NCBI RefSeq assembly: GCF_000024925.1
Contig: NC_013521.1
Coordinates: 3,348,001 to 3,412,000, forward strand
Direction: 5' to 3'
Source of the DNA: Sanguibacter keddieii DSM 10542
Lineage (GTDB): Bacteria; Actinomycetota; Actinomycetes; Actinomycetales; Cellulomonadaceae
DNA length: 64,000 bases
This document shows, piece after piece, positions 1 to 10,101 of the stretch. The notes below the pieces were generated by a model, which was given only the letters and a program-made list of their open reading frames with translations, ran no database searches and had not been told where the DNA came from. Made by a program: the position numbers and the translations under genes. Position 1 is the first letter of the stretch; each line of letters opens with the position of its first letter.

Positions 1-1803
1 CACGTAGGCGGGCACGCCGGCCTCCTTGGCGGTCGCCGCACGCCAGGCCCGCAGCCGCTCGAAGACCTCCGCGGCGGTGCTGTCGAGGTCGACGGCGGCC
101 TTCGACCCGCTCTTCCCTGCACCCTTGCTCGCGCTGCGGGTCCGACCGCGCTTGGGCGCCTCCTTGCGCAGCCGCACCTCGCGCGCACCCGAGAGGACCT
201 CGGCCGAGCCCTCGGTCAGCTGGAGGGTGCCGTAGCCCTCGCCGTCGACGCCGAGCAGACCCCGGGCGAGGAGCTGGCGGACGACACCGCGCCACTCGCC
301 GTCGGACAGGTCGCTGCCGATGCCGAAGGTCGACAGGCTCGTGTGCCCGAGCTGGGTGACGCGCGGGGTCTCCTTGCCGAGCAGGATGTCGACGAGGTGA
401 CCGGCGCCGTAGCGCTGGCCGCGGTCGCGCTCGAGCCGGACGACCGTGGAGAGCAGCTTCTGGGCGGCGACGGTCCCGTCCCAGGTCTCGGGAGGGGCGA
501 GGCAGGTGTCGCAGTTCCCGCAGGGGTTGCTGTCCTCCCCGAAGTACGAGAGCAGCTGGACGCGGCGGCACTCGACGGTCTCGCACAGCGCGAGCATCGC
601 GTCGAGGTGCGCCGAGAGCGCGCGCTTGTGCGAGGCGTCGCCCTCGGACTGGTCGATCATGCGGCGCTGCTGGACGACGTCCTGGAGCCCGTAGGCGAGC
701 CACGCGGTCGACGGCTGGCCGTCGCGCCCTGCGCGGCCGGTCTCCTGGTAGTAGCCCTCGACGGACTTGGGGAGGTCGAGGTGCGCGACGAAGCGGACGT
801 CCGGCTTGTCGATGCCCATCCCGAAGGCGATGGTCGCGACCATGACGATGCCGTCCTCACGGAGGAACCGCGACTGGTTGGCGGCACGCACGTGCGCCGG
901 CAGACCTGCGTGGTACGGCAGCGCCGGGATCCCCTGGGCGACGAGGTGCTCGGCGGTCTGCTCGACCGAGTTCCGCGACAGGCAGTAGACGATGCCGGCG
1001 TCGCCCGGGTGCTCGGTGCGCAGCAGGTCGAGCAGCTGGGCGCGCGGGTTGTCCTTGGGGGCGATCCGGTACTGGATGTTGGGGCGGTCGAAGCTCGCCA
1101 CGAAGTGCCGGGCGTCCTCGAGCTGGAGGCGGGTCGCGATCTCGCGGTGCGTCGTCTCGGTCGCGGTCGCGGTGAGCGCCACGCGCGGGACCGACGGCCA
1201 GCGCTCGTGCAGAATCGACAGGCCGAGGTAGTCGGGGCGGAAGTCGTGCCCCCACTGGGACACGCAGTGCGCCTCGTCGATCGCGAAGAGCGCGACGTCG
1301 CCGCGGTCGAGCAGGGCGAGCGTCTCGGGGACCCGCAGCCGCTCGGGGGCCAGGTAGAGCAGGTCGAGGGTGCCGTCGACGAAGGCCGCCTCCACCTCGC
1401 GGCGCTGCTCCCAGCTCTGGGTCGAGTTGAGGAACCCGGCCTTCACACCGAGCGCCGACAGCGCGTCGACCTGGTCCTGCATGAGCGCGATGAGCGGGGA
1501 GACGACCACGCCCACGCCGTTGCGCACGAGCGAGGGCACCTGGTAGCAGAGCGACTTGCCGCCGCCGGTCGGCATGAGGACGAGGGCGTCACCGCCGCCG
1601 ACCACGGTCGAGACGATCTCGGCCTGGTCACCGCGGAAGGCGGGGTACCCGAAGACGGTGTGCAGCACCTCGAGGGCGCGCGGGTCGGCGGGCGCCGAGG
1701 ACGCGGGCAGCACGGCCGACGGCGTGGGCGCGACCGCGGTGGTGCTCCCGCCACCGGGGTCGGTCGCTGCGGGTCCGGACGGTGTCTGCTCGGTCGAGGT
1801 CAC
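1..1803 (-). CDS. recQ: ATP-dependent DNA helicase RecQ (3' end beyond window)
   Basis: 3'-5' DNA helicase of the RecQ family, acting in recombination repair and fork restart. It reads leftward from a GTG at 1803 and is still open at base 1. The translation shows Walker A (PTGGGKS, near residue 79), the DEAH box followed by [13 protein letters not shown] (near 174), the four-Cys zinc motif CRRVQ...CGNCDTC (about 410-433), a winged-helix RQC part, and the start of an HRDC-like region after a basic linker of Arg/Lys/Ser near 130-160 in window coordinates. The divergent neighbour is an MFS gene 85 bp away. Identity is very secure; the missing C-terminal end prevents a full length comparison. Confidence 0.95.
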   Translation of the reverse strand, partial: MTSTEQTPSGPAATDPGGGSTTAVAPTPSAVLPASSAPADPRALEVLHTVFGYPAFRGDQAEIVSTVVGGGDALVLMPTGGGKSLCYQVPSLVRNGVGVVVSPLIALMQDQVDALSALGVKAGFLNSTQSWEQRREVEAAFVDGTLDLLYLAPERLRVPETLALLDRGDVALFAIDEAHCVSQWGHDFRPDYLGLSILHERWPSVPRVALTATATETTHREIATRLQLEDARHFVASFDRPNIQYRIAPKDNPRAQLLDLLRTEHPGDAGIVYCLSRNSVEQTAEHLVAQGIPALPYHAGLPAHVRAANQSRFLREDGIVMVATIAFGMGIDKPDVRFVAHLDLPKSVEGYYQETGRAGRDGQPSTAWLAYGLQDVVQQRRMIDQSEGDASHKRALSAHLDAMLALCETVECRRVQLLSYFGEDSNPCGNCDTCLAPPETWDGTVAAQKLLSTVVRLERDRGQRYGAGHLVDILLGKETPRVTQLGHTSLSTFGIGSDLSDGEWRGVVRQLLARGLLGVDGEGYGTLQLTEGSAEVLSGAREVRLRKEAPKRGRTRSASKGAGKSGSKAAVDLDSTAAEVFERLRAWRAATAKEAGVPAYV

Positions 1804-1888
1804 CGGTCCACCCTAGACGGCGCGGGGCACCGGGACGGGGAGTCCACAGGGAGGGGCAGCACCGTGGACCGGGTGTAGCCTCGCCGAC

Positions 1889-3160
1889 GTGATGTCCCCC
1901 GCAGCCGGTACGCACCCGCGGGCGTGGCTCGCGGTGTGCGGCGTGCTCTTCTCCGTCGCCTGGGGCGGCAACGAGTTCACGCCGCTCCTGGTCCTCTACC
2001 GCCTCGAGGGCCTCTCGGCGCAGTCCGTCAACGTGCTGCTCGCCGCCTACGTGGTCGGCATCGTCCCGGCCCTGCTGGTCGGCGGCCCGCTGTCCGACCG
2101 CCTCGGGCGCCGGCCGCTCATGCTCCCGGCACCGCTGCTCGGAGTCGTCGGCAGCGGGCTCATCGCGTGGGGCGCGCACCTGCACGCGCTGCTCTTCGCC
2201 GGGAGGGTCTTCTCCGGGCTGGCGCTCGGGCTCGTGATGGCCGTGGGGACCAGCTGGGTCAAGGAGCTCTCGCAGCCACCGGTCGCCTCCGCAGCCGACG
2301 CGGGCAGCGGTGCGCGTCGTGCCGCGCTCTCGCTCACCGCGGGCTTCGGGCTCGGTGCCGTCGTCGCCGCTGCCCTCGCGCAGTACGGCCCCCTGCCGAC
2401 GCTGCTCCCCTACCTCGTCAACATCGCCGTCACCGTGGTGCTCGCCGTCCCCGCGCTCTCGGCTCCCGAGACGGTCGCCCGCCAGGCCGACCCGGGTCGC
2501 TTGCGGGACGACCTGCGCATCCCGGCCGCCCGGCACCGACGCTTCCTGCTCGTGGTCCTGCCGATGGCGCCCTGGGTCTTCGCCGTGGCGGCCTGCGCCT
2601 ACGCGATCCTGCCGGCGCTCGTGGCCCACCGGGTCCCCGGCGACGAGATCGGCTTCTCGGGGCTGCTCTGCCTCGTGGCGCTGTCCTGCGGCTTCGTCAC
2701 CCAGCAGCTGGCGAGGTCTCTCGACACGCCCCGGTCGGCGCGCGCCGTCGTCGTCGCCCTGGCGGTCACCGTCGTCGGGATGAGCGTCGCCGCGTGGGCC
2801 GCGGCGACCCTCGACCTGCGGGTCACCGTGCTCGCCGCTGCGGTGCTCGGCTGCGCCTACGGGCTGCTCATGCTCTCCGGGCTCCAGGAGGCGCAGCGCA
2901 TCGCCGGCCCGGACGACCTCGCCGGGATCATCGCCGTCTTCTACTCCATCAGCTACCTCGGGTTCTTCGTGCCGACGGTCTTCGGGGCGCTCTCGGGCTC
3001 GGTCAGCTACCCCGTGATGCTCGCCGGGGGTGCGGTGCTCGCCGCCCTCTGCCTGCTGGTCGTGGTGCTCGGCTGGAGCCGCCACCTGCCGCAGGGCGCA
3101 GGGTCTCCGGGCGGGTCACATCGTGGACCGGACCGGGTGAAGATCTCCGCACGACCCTAG
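1889..3160 (+). CDS. MFS transporter
   Basis: Major facilitator superfamily membrane transporter, 423 residues with about 12 hydrophobic segments. The loop between segments 2 and 3 carries motif A (GGPLSDRLGRR, residues 65-75), typical of drug/proton antiporters. Substrate cannot be told. The GTG start at 1889 lies 7 bases after a TAGCCT -10-like hexamer (1876-1881), so the mRNA is probably leaderless; an ATG follows at 1892. It is divergent from recQ. Its stop codon overlaps the TAGGCT -10 candidate (3158-3163) of the next gene. Confidence 0.85.
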   Translation: MMSPAAGTHPRAWLAVCGVLFSVAWGGNEFTPLLVLYRLEGLSAQSVNVLLAAYVVGIVPALLVGGPLSDRLGRRPLMLPAPLLGVVGSGLIAWGAHLHALLFAGRVFSGLALGLVMAVGTSWVKELSQPPVASAADAGSGARRAALSLTAGFGLGAVVAAALAQYGPLPTLLPYLVNIAVTVVLAVPALSAPETVARQADPGRLRDDLRIPAARHRRFLLVVLPMAPWVFAVAACAYAILPALVAHRVPGDEIGFSGLLCLVALSCGFVTQQLARSLDTPRSARAVVVALAVTVVGMSVAAWAAATLDLRVTVLAAAVLGCAYGLLMLSGLQEAQRIAGPDDLAGIIAVFYSISYLGFFVPTVFGALSGSVSYPVMLAGGAVLAALCLLVVVLGWSRHLPQGAGSPGGSHRGPDRVKISARP

Positions 3161-3218
3161 GCTGCGTCGGTCCGCAGAGCGACCTCCCCGCCCCGCCGGA
3201 CCGACGAGCGGAGCGAGC

Positions 3219-4730
3219 ATGAGCACGAACCAGCAGCGCCAGCACGGACCTGCGGACGCAGACGGACCCACCGGTGCCGCCCGTGCACAGGACCCGCACG
3301 GAGACGGCAGCCCGCAGCTCGAGCGGGCGCTGAGCAACCGCCACCTGCAGCTCATCGCGATCGGCGGAGCGATCGGCACCGGGCTCTTCATGGGCTCCGG
3401 CAAGACCATCTCGCTCGCCGGCCCGTCCGTGCTGCTGGTCTACGCGGTCATCGGCTTCATGCTGTTCTTCGTCATGCGTGCCCTCGGCGAGCTGCTGCTG
3501 TCGAACCTCGGCTACAAGTCCTTCCGCGACATCACCTCGGACGTCCTCGGACCCTGGGCCGGGTTCTTCACCGGGTGGACCTACTGGTTCTGCTGGATCG
3601 TCACGGGGATCGCCGACATCGTCGCGATCTCCGGGTACATGGCCTTCTGGGCCCCCGACCTCGCGCGCTGGATCCCGGCGCTCGCCACGATCCTGCTGCT
3701 GCTCGGGCTCAACCTCGTGGCCGTCCGGCTGTTCGGCGAGCTCGAGTTCTGGTTCGCGATCATCAAGATCGTCGCGATCGTCGCCCTCGTGGTCACCGGC
3801 CTGGTGCTCGTCGCGGTCGCCTTCCAGTCCCCGGACGGCTCGCAGGCCACGCTGTCGAACCTCTACTCCGATGGCGGGTTCTTCCCGCACGGCGTCAGCG
3901 GCTTCCTCGCCGGGTTCCAGATCGCGCTCTTCGCCTTCGTCGGCATCGAGCTGGTCGGCACCGCGGCCGCAGAGACCAAGGACCCCGAGAAGAACCTGCC
4001 GCGCGCCATCAACTCGATCCCGATCCGGATCGTGCTGTTCTACCTCGGCGCGCTCTTCGTCATCATGGCCGTCACCCCGTGGCGGAACATCTCGCCGGAC
4101 GAGAGCCCCTTCGTCGCGATGTTCGCCCTCGCCGGTCTGCCCGCCGCGGCCGCGGTGGTCAACTTCGTCGTCCTCACCTCGGCGGCCTCGTCGGCGAACA
4201 GCGGGATCTTCTCGACCTCGCGCATGATGTACGGGCTCGCGCAGGAGGACGAGGCGCCGCGCAGCTTCGGACGACTGTCGAAGAACAGCGTCCCCGCACG
4301 CGGGCTCATCTTCTCGTGCGCGTGCCTCGTGCCCGGCGTCGCACTGCTCTACACGGGCAAGAGCGTCGTCGCGGCCTTCACGCTCGTCACGACCGTCTCC
4401 TCGGTGCTGTTCATGTTCGTGTGGACCATGATCCTCGTGAGCTACCTGCGGTACCGGCGCGAGCGACCTCAGGTGCACGAGGCGTCGACCTTCAAGATGC
4501 CCGGCGGCGTCGTGATGTGCTGGGTGGTGCTCGCGTTCTTCGCCGCGATGCTCGTCGTGCTGATGCTCGAGAAGGACACCCGCGACGCGCTGCTCGTCAC
4601 CCCGGTGTGGTTCGCGGTCCTCGGCGTCGCCTGGGCCGTCATGCGCCGTCGCGGGCACGGCGGTCGGCCCGCGGTGGCGCGTGCGGCTGCACCGGACGAG
4701 CACGGGGGAAGCCGGTCGCGAGAGGCCTGA
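3219..4730 (+). CDS. cycA: D-serine/D-alanine/glycine:H+ symporter, CycA type
   Basis: APC-superfamily amino acid permease of 503 residues, with about 12 membrane segments after a 35-residue hydrophilic N-terminus. The core follows E. coli CycA closely as I recall it: NRHLQLIAIGGAIGTGLFMGSG, the ELLLSNLGYKSF loop, GWTYWFCWIVTG, FVGIELVGTAAAETKDPEKNLP and TSAASSANSGIFSTSRM. It would import small neutral and D-amino acids across the plasma membrane. The ATG at 3219 is preceded by a purine-rich GAGCGGAGCGAG site. A promoter element TAGGCT sits about 55 bases upstream. Converges on pth with only 41 bp between stops. Confidence 0.9.
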   Translation: MSTNQQRQHGPADADGPTGAARAQDPHGDGSPQLERALSNRHLQLIAIGGAIGTGLFMGSGKTISLAGPSVLLVYAVIGFMLFFVMRALGELLLSNLGYKSFRDITSDVLGPWAGFFTGWTYWFCWIVTGIADIVAISGYMAFWAPDLARWIPALATILLLLGLNLVAVRLFGELEFWFAIIKIVAIVALVVTGLVLVAVAFQSPDGSQATLSNLYSDGGFFPHGVSGFLAGFQIALFAFVGIELVGTAAAETKDPEKNLPRAINSIPIRIVLFYLGALFVIMAVTPWRNISPDESPFVAMFALAGLPAAAAVVNFVVLTSAASSANSGIFSTSRMMYGLAQEDEAPRSFGRLSKNSVPARGLIFSCACLVPGVALLYTGKSVVAAFTLVTTVSSVLFMFVWTMILVSYLRYRRERPQVHEASTFKMPGGVVMCWVVLAFFAAMLVVLMLEKDTRDALLVTPVWFAVLGVAWAVMRRRGHGGRPAVARAAAPDEHGGSRSREA

Positions 4731-4771
4731 CCCGGCGCTGCGGAGCCGCCGGAGCCTGCGCCCTGCGCGTC

Positions 4772-5371
4772 CTACTTCTTGGTGTGGAAGGCCATCTGCG
4801 CCTTCTCGAGGCCCTCGGTGACGACCATCTCGACGGCGTCGGCGCTCGTGTCGAGCAGGAACGGGAGCTCTTTGCGCTCGACCGTGCCGAAGTCCTTGAG
4901 CACGAAGTCGGCGGTGTCCATGCGGCCCGGAGGGCGCCCGATGCCGGTGCGCACCCGCAGGTAGTCCTTGGTGCCGAGCGCCTTGCTGATGTCACGGAGC
5001 CCGTTGTGCCCGCCCTCGCCGCCGCCGATCTTGCAGCGGACGTCACCGAAGGGGATGTCGAGCTCGTCGTGGACCACGAGGACGTGGTCCGGCTCGACCT
5101 GGAAGTACTGCGCGAGCCCGGCGACCGGCCCGCCCGAGGTGTTCATGTACGTGGACGGCTTCGCGAGGACGACGCGCGGTCCGGGCACACCACCGGGGAG
5201 CACACCGAGGCGCACCTCCGCGACCGCGGCGCGCGACCGGTGCGCGGAGAACGACCCGCCGTGGCGCGACGCGAGCTCGTCGAGGACCATCTGGCCCACG
5301 TTGTGGCGGTTGCCCGCGTACTGGGGGCCGGGGTTGCCGAGCCCGACCACGAGCCACAGACCGTCAGTCAT
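4772..5371 (-). CDS. pth: Peptidyl-tRNA hydrolase
   Basis: Recycles peptidyl-tRNA released from stalled ribosomes by cleaving the ester bond. The 199-residue product has the Pth N-terminus [19 protein letters not shown], with catalytic His at residue 23, then the [11 protein letters not shown] and [11 protein letters not shown] motifs and [10 protein letters not shown] chose the ATG at 5371 because a GAAGAGAG purine site lies about 11 bases upstream. An upstream ATG at 5392 would add seven residues but lacks such a site. It lies downstream of rplY on the same strand, a common rplY-pth pairing. Confidence 0.95.
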   Translation of the reverse strand: MTDGLWLVVGLGNPGPQYAGNRHNVGQMVLDELASRHGGSFSAHRSRAAVAEVRLGVLPGGVPGPRVVLAKPSTYMNTSGGPVAGLAQYFQVEPDHVLVVHDELDIPFGDVRCKIGGGEGGHNGLRDISKALGTKDYLRVRTGIGRPPGRMDTADFVLKDFGTVERKELPFLLDTSADAVEMVVTEGLEKAQMAFHTKK

Positions 5372-5458
5372 CGCGTACACATCTCTCTTCATCAGGTCGT
5401 GCCATCAGCTTCGGGGCGGCTGCGCGGCGCAGGTGCAGGCCGCACGGGCGCAGACGGC

Positions 5459-5493
5459 GCAGCGCCCGGCACCAGAAGGGTACCGGGCGCTGC
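5459..5493 (-). terminator. Hairpin terminator after rplY
   Basis: A perfect 11-bp inverted repeat (GCAGCGCCCGG at 5459-5469 and its complement at 5483-5493) with a 13-base loop. It lies about 40 bases past the rplY stop and before pth. No T-run follows, as is common for terminators in GC-rich actinobacteria. It may only attenuate read-through into pth. Confidence 0.55.
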
Positions 5494-5531
5494 GACGATC
5501 GTTCAGGCGTGAGCCTGGGTGACCGGTGAGG

Positions 5532-6152
5532 TCACTCGCTCTCGGCGGCCGATGCCGACGCGGCGGACTGCTGGGCCGAGACCTCGGCCGCGGCCTCGTC
5601 GTCAGCCGAGTTGTCCTGCGGGACCGAGATGAGCACGACGTCGGAGTCGGCGTCGGTGATGAGCGCCGAGCCCTCGGGGAGGACGAGGTCGCCCGCGGTG
5701 ATGACCGTGCCGGCCTCGCGACCGGTGACGTCCGCCTCGATCCACTCGGGGAGGTTCGTGGCGAGGGCCTCGAGGACGACCGTCTGCGACTGGACGATGT
5801 GGATGGTGCCGGGGACGGGCTCGCCGGTGACGTGCACGTTGACCTCGACCTCGACCTTCTCGCCCTTCTTGACGATGAGGAGGTCGACGTGCTCGATGAC
5901 GTTCTTGACCGGGTCGCGCTGGACGTCCTTCGCGAGGGCGAACTGCGTGGTGCCGTCGAGCTCGATCTCGAAGAGAGCGTTCGACTGCTTCAGCGCGAGC
6001 ATCGTCTGGTGGCCGGGGAGGGCGACGTGGACGGGGTCCGTGCCGTGGCCGTAGAGGACGGCGGGGATCTGGTTGTTGCGGCGGGTGCGGCGGGCCGCGC
6101 CCTTGCCGAACTCGGTGCGGGCCTCGGCGACGAGCTTGTTGTTGTCAGACAC
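5532..6152 (-). CDS. rplY: 50S ribosomal protein L25, Ctc form
   Basis: 5S-rRNA-binding ribosomal protein in its long Ctc/TL5 form, 206 residues. The N-terminal L25 domain (FGKGAARRTRRNNQIPAVLYGHG) is followed by the beta-rich C-terminal domain (VNVHVTGEPVPGTI, GDLVLPEG) and an acidic Ala/Ser-rich tail. The start is a GTG at 6152 with an AGGAG ribosome-binding site at 6161-6165. The 266 bp between this gene and the SIMPL gene hold its presumed leader and promoter; I see TACAGT-like and TATCC-like boxes there but cannot choose between them. Confidence 0.95.
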   Translation of the reverse strand: MSDNNKLVAEARTEFGKGAARRTRRNNQIPAVLYGHGTDPVHVALPGHQTMLALKQSNALFEIELDGTTQFALAKDVQRDPVKNVIEHVDLLIVKKGEKVEVEVNVHVTGEPVPGTIHIVQSQTVVLEALATNLPEWIEADVTGREAGTVITAGDLVLPEGSALITDADSDVVLISVPQDNSADDEAAAEVSAQQSAASASAAESE

Positions 6153-6418
6153 GTGGAACTCCTGGGACAGATGATGGGCCGACGGTCAGTGGGATACCTT
6201 CGGCTGTGACCTGGAGCGGCACGTGGTGCGAGAGAAGCTGCCTCACCAGGAAACGGGCGGTTGCTCGACGGCGCGTGACACAGACGGACGCGCGGGAGCG
6301 GACCGCCCAGTCGATCACGGAGGTCCGGTCGACCGGAGCATTCCGGCCCGCCAGACGTCCCTCGCCGAGGCAACCTGGCCACTGTACCGGCTAGGAGGTG
6401 CCGCAGTCGAACTCCGGG

Positions 6419-7054
6419 CTACTCGAACGCCCACCGGACGGTCACGCTCGCGGAGACCTCCTGCGTGCCCGGGTCGATGCCGATGCCCGTGGCTGCCATG
6501 TCGCTGCGCATCGCCCATGCCCTCGGCCCACCAGCACCGCCACCTCCGCCCGCACCGTCGAGCACGTCGACCACCGGGCCGAGCGTGCGTCCGGCCAGCG
6601 CGGCGAGCTGCTCGGCCGTCGCCCGGGCGTCCCGGAAGGCCGCCTCCCGCGCGGACCGGACGAGGGTGTCGGTGTCGCCGAAGGCCACGTGCATCGACTC
6701 CAGGCGCGCGACAGGTCCGGCTGCGGCCAGGGCGGCACGCACGCACTCCCCCGCCGCCGCGACGTCGCGGACCCTGGCCCGCAGCGAGAGGCGCGCAGTG
6801 GTCACCTGCTCGCCGCTGTCGCGACGCTCCGTCCACGTCGAGGTCTGGGCGGTCTGGATGTCGGCGGCCGCGACACCGTGGTCGGCCAGGGCCGACCGCG
6901 CTGCGTCGAGTCCGGCGGCTGCGGCGTCCAGCGCCTGCTGGACGTCCGCCGCGGAGGCCTCGGCACCCAGCTCGACGTCGACCACGTCCGGGACCGACGC
7001 GGCGGTCCCCGTCCCGGTCACGGTGATGCCCTCAGGTGCTCGTCTCTTCCCCAT
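6419..7054 (-). CDS. SIMPL (DUF541) domain protein
   Basis: Protein of about 211 residues made almost wholly of one SIMPL/DUF541 domain: GITVTGTGTAASVPDVVDVELGAE at the start, a RLSLRARVRD strand, then SAREAAFRDARATAEQLAALAGRTLG and the closing VSASVTVRWAF. Unlike many family members it has no signal peptide or membrane segment, so it is probably cytoplasmic. The biochemical function of the family is unsettled. The ATG at 7054 follows a CATGAT hexamer by six bases, which suggests a leaderless transcript. It lies downstream of glmU-prs on the same strand with a 138-bp gap. Confidence 0.8.
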   Translation of the reverse strand: MGKRRAPEGITVTGTGTAASVPDVVDVELGAEASAADVQQALDAAAAGLDAARSALADHGVAAADIQTAQTSTWTERRDSGEQVTTARLSLRARVRDVAAAGECVRAALAAAGPVARLESMHVAFGDTDTLVRSAREAAFRDARATAEQLAALAGRTLGPVVDVLDGAGGGGGAGGPRAWAMRSDMAATGIGIDPGTQEVSASVTVRWAFE

Positions 7055-7192
7055 CACCCCATCATGTCGCGCGGCAGGGCACCTGTCGCGTGGCGGGGCA
7101 CGACGGACGACGCAGCACGCACGACGCCCGGCGCCCCTCGTGGGAGGGAGGCCGGGCGTCGGACGTGCGTCGGGGCGGTCGGGCGCCTCGGG

Positions 7193-8176
7193 TCAGGCGT
7201 TGCCCTCGAAGAGCGAGGTGACCGAGCCGTCGTCGAAGACCTCACGGATCGCGCGGGCGAGCAGCGGGGCGATCGACAGGACGGTGAGCTTGTCGAAGGT
7301 GCGGTCCGGGCTGATCGGCAGCGTGTCCGTGATGACGACCTCGCGGGCGCCGCACTCACTCAGACGCTGCGCCGCAGGGTCGGAGAGCACGCCGTGCGTG
7401 GCCGCGATGATGACGTCCTTGGCGCCGGCCGCGAGGATGACCTTCACGGCCGAGGCGATGGTGCCGCCGGTGTCGATGAGGTCGTCGACGAGCACGCAGG
7501 TGCGGCCCTCGACCTCGCCGACGACGCGGTTCGCGACGGACTGGTTGGGCTTGGTGATGTCGCGCGTCTTGTGCACGAAGGCGAGCGGCGCGTCGCCGAG
7601 CTTCGCGGCCCACTGCTCGGCGACACGGATGCGTCCGGCGTCGGGCGAGACCACGGCCACGTTCGACAGGTCGACGCGGGTGCGCACGTAGTCGGTGAGG
7701 AGCGGCATGGCCCAGAGGTGGTCGACCGGTCCGTTGAAGAAGCCCTGCAGCTGCGAGCTGTGCAGGTCGACGCTCATGATGCGGTCGGCGCCGGCGGTCT
7801 TGAACAGGTCGGCCATGAGGCGGGCCGAGATCGGCTCGCGGCCGCGGTGCTTCTTGTCCTGACGGGCGTAGCCGTAGAACGGCTGGACCACGGTGATGGT
7901 CTTGGCAGAGGCCCGCTTGAGGGCGTCGACCATGATGAGCTGCTCCATGATCCACTGGTTGATCGGCGCGGTGTGCGACTGCAGGACGAACACGTCCGCA
8001 CCGCGCACGCTCTCGCCGAAGCGCACGTAGATCTCGCCGTTCGCGAAGTCGTAGGCCGTGGTCGGGACCAGGCCCGTGCCGAGCTCGCGCGCGACGTCCT
8101 GGGCGAGCTCGGGGTGAGCGCGACCGGAGACGAAGACGAGTCGCTTCTCGCCGTCAGGGGAGACGATGCCAGTCAT
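7193..8176 (-). CDS. prs: Ribose-phosphate pyrophosphokinase
   Basis: Makes PRPP from ribose 5-phosphate and ATP for nucleotide, His, Trp and NAD synthesis. The 327-residue product has the class I PRPP synthase motifs: FANGEIYVRFGESVRGADVF, the KRASAKTITVVQPFYGYARQDKK flexible region, VDLHSSQLQGFF with divalent-cation ligands, VSPDAGRIRVAEQWA and the PRPP loop VDDLIDTGGT. Its ATG shares one base with the glmU stop (TGATG), so the two are translationally coupled. The glmU-prs order is widely conserved in Gram-positive bacteria. Confidence 0.96.
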   Translation of the reverse strand: MTGIVSPDGEKRLVFVSGRAHPELAQDVARELGTGLVPTTAYDFANGEIYVRFGESVRGADVFVLQSHTAPINQWIMEQLIMVDALKRASAKTITVVQPFYGYARQDKKHRGREPISARLMADLFKTAGADRIMSVDLHSSQLQGFFNGPVDHLWAMPLLTDYVRTRVDLSNVAVVSPDAGRIRVAEQWAAKLGDAPLAFVHKTRDITKPNQSVANRVVGEVEGRTCVLVDDLIDTGGTIASAVKVILAAGAKDVIIAATHGVLSDPAAQRLSECGAREVVITDTLPISPDRTFDKLTVLSIAPLLARAIREVFDDGSVTSLFEGNA

Positions 8177-9834
8177 CAGTTGCGGTGTCCTTCAGTGGTG
8201 CCGTCTGCACCAGGCTGCGGCGCGGCCTGGCTCGGGGAGGCGGTCGGGGGGCTGGGAACAGGCAGGGTCGCCTGGTGGTCTGCTTGGGCACGCTCGGCGC
8301 GGGCCTGCGCACCGAGCCCCTCGGCCGCGGAGTCCGTCGCGCGGCGCACGCGCTCGGCAGCACGGGCCGCGTCGGTGCCCGGGCGACGTCGCTCGACCCA
8401 CCCCTCGATGTTGCGCTGCGGACCGGCGGACACCGCGAGCGCGCCGGACGGGACGTCGCTGCGGATGACGGAGCCGGCCGCCGTGTAGGTGCCGTCGCCG
8501 ATGTGCACCGGTGCGACGAAGAGGTTGTCGGCCCCGGTGCGCGAGTACGACCCGACGGTCGAGCGGTGCTTGTTCACGCCGTCGTAGTTGACGAAGATCG
8601 TCGCCGCGCCGATGTTGGTGTGCTCGCCGATGGTGGCGTCGCCGACGTAGGACAGGTGCGGCACCTTGGAGCCGTCGCCGATCGTGGCGTTCTTGGTCTC
8701 GACGAAGCCGCCGATCTTGCCGCCGGAGCCGAGGACCGTGCCCGGCCGCAGGTAGCTGAAGGGCCCCACGGTCGCGTTGTCCCCGATGACGGAGAGCTCG
8801 GCCTGCGTGCGCGACACCGTCGCGTGCTGGCCGACCTCGGTGCTGGTGAGCGTCGTGTCGGGCCCGACGGTCGCGCCCTCGCGGACGATCGTCGCCCCGT
8901 ACAGCTGGGTGCCGGGGAGGATCGTGACGTCGCGCTCGATCTCGACGTCCACGTCGACCCAGGTGGTGGCCGGGTCGACGACCGTGACGCCCGAGGCCAT
9001 CCAGTCGGCGAGGATGCGGCGGTTCATCTCGGCGCCGAGGACGGCGAGCTGGACCCGGTCGTTGACGCCCTCGACCACGAAGGGGTCGTCGGTGCGCAGG
9101 GCGCGGACGGCGCCGCCCTGCGAGCGGGCGATCGCGAGCACGTCGGTGAGGTAGACCTCGCCCTGCGAGTTGTCGCGGTCGAGGTTGCCCAGCCCGTGCC
9201 GCAGGACCGCGGCGTCGAAGACGTAGATCGACGAGTTGATCTCGCGGATGTCGCGCTGCTCGGGCGTCGCGTCGCGGTGCTCGACGATCGAGAGGACCTC
9301 GCCGGTCGCGGGGTCGCGCACGATGCGGCCGTAGCCTGTGGCGTCCTCGATCTCGGTGGTGAGCACGGTGACGGCGTTGCCGTCGGCGTGGTGGGCGGCG
9401 AGGAGCTCGCCGAGGGTGCCCGCGTCGAGCATCGGGACGTCGCCGGCGATGACGACCACCGCGCCGGTGACCCCGTCGCCGACGCCGCGTCCCTCGGCGC
9501 CCTCGGGGACGCCGTCGTGAGCGGCTGCGGCGTGCGCGGCGGCGTCGAGGACACCCATGGCGCACTGCACGGCGCGGCCGGTACCGGGGACGTCGTCCTG
9601 GTCGACGACGAGCACGGCTGGGTCGAGGGCGAGGGCGTGACCGGCGACGGCCTCGCGCTCGTGCCGCACGACGACGGCCACGCGCCGGGGGTCCAGGCCT
9701 CGCGCCGCGGCGAGGGCATGACCGAGCATGCTCCGACCGGCGAGGGTGTGCAGGACCTTGGGTGTGGCTGATCTCATCCGTGTCCCCTCGCCAGCTGCGA
9801 GGACGACGACGGCCGCGGGTTGAGCGGTGGTCAC
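8176..9834 (-). CDS. glmU: Bifunctional UDP-GlcNAc pyrophosphorylase / GlcN-1-P acetyltransferase
   Basis: Makes UDP-GlcNAc for the cell wall in two steps. The 552-residue product starts with the nucleotidyltransferase loop [22 protein letters not shown] and continues to a left-handed beta-helix acetyltransferase domain ([54 protein letters not shown]). I placed the start at GTG 9834, with GGGAG seven bases upstream, rather than at far-upstream codons in the tRNA leader. About 70 C-terminal residues form a low-complexity Ala/Pro/Gln-rich tail. A tRNA-Gln gene lies 66 bp upstream on the same strand, possibly in one transcript. Confidence 0.95.
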   Translation of the reverse strand: MTTAQPAAVVVLAAGEGTRMRSATPKVLHTLAGRSMLGHALAAARGLDPRRVAVVVRHEREAVAGHALALDPAVLVVDQDDVPGTGRAVQCAMGVLDAAAHAAAAHDGVPEGAEGRGVGDGVTGAVVVIAGDVPMLDAGTLGELLAAHHADGNAVTVLTTEIEDATGYGRIVRDPATGEVLSIVEHRDATPEQRDIREINSSIYVFDAAVLRHGLGNLDRDNSQGEVYLTDVLAIARSQGGAVRALRTDDPFVVEGVNDRVQLAVLGAEMNRRILADWMASGVTVVDPATTWVDVDVEIERDVTILPGTQLYGATIVREGATVGPDTTLTSTEVGQHATVSRTQAELSVIGDNATVGPFSYLRPGTVLGSGGKIGGFVETKNATIGDGSKVPHLSYVGDATIGEHTNIGAATIFVNYDGVNKHRSTVGSYSRTGADNLFVAPVHIGDGTYTAAGSVIRSDVPSGALAVSAGPQRNIEGWVERRRPGTDAARAAERVRRATDSAAEGLGAQARAERAQADHQATLPVPSPPTASPSQAAPQPGADGTTEGHRN

Positions 9835-9900
9835 GGAGGGACTCCCAGGTGCTCGGGGGTGCTCGGAGGACTGCTGACGACGCCACCGGTGTGACGTCCG

Positions 9901-9972
9901 CTCCGCCCCCAGGACTCGAACCTGGACTAAAGGCACCAAAAACCCTTGTGCTGCCGATTACACCAAGGCGGA
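9901..9972 (-). tRNA. tRNA-Gln (TTG anticodon)
   Basis: The minus strand folds as a cloverleaf: acceptor TCCGCCT/GGGCGGA, a T arm CCAGG-TTCGAGT-CCTGG, and an anticodon loop TTTTGGT that reads TTG. The anticodon stem contains two wobble pairs. CCA is not encoded. It lies just upstream of glmU and divergent from the TetR gene. Confidence 0.93.
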
Positions 9973-10036
9973 AGGAGCTCGGGCGACCCTGGACCGAGGT
10001 GCGCGCACGCAGGCGCGGCCCGGGCGCTCGGACCTC

Positions 10037-10076
10037 ATTCTGCCAGGATTTTCGTGCGCACCAAACGCTGGTGCGC
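10037..10076. promoter_or_regulatory. tRNA-Gln promoter overlapping a palindrome before the TetR gene
   Basis: On the minus strand, TTGGTG (10059-10064) and CAGAAT (10037-10042) with a 16-bp spacer form a good promoter for tRNA-Gln/glmU. The -35 box sits inside an 8-5-8 inverted repeat, GCGCACCA (10056-10063) and TGGTGCGC (10069-10076). The same palindrome lies about 25 bp before the divergent TetR start and could be its operator. Operator status is inference. Confidence 0.5.
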
Positions 10077-10101
10077 GAGCTCGTCCGGCATGATGGGGAG
10101 C

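Noticed and set aside
343-1878. Long open frame on the plus strand opposite recQ
   Set aside because: It is the antisense shadow of recQ; its product is low-complexity Arg/Gly/Val sequence with no recognisable domain.
1628-3085. Long minus-strand frames opposite the MFS gene
   Set aside because: Highly biased Arg/His/Glu composition typical of antisense frames in GC-rich DNA; the plus-strand gene has clear transporter motifs.
8176-9939. glmU start at 9939
   Set aside because: It would run the protein through the tRNA-Gln gene; GTG 9834 has a ribosome site and matches the family start.
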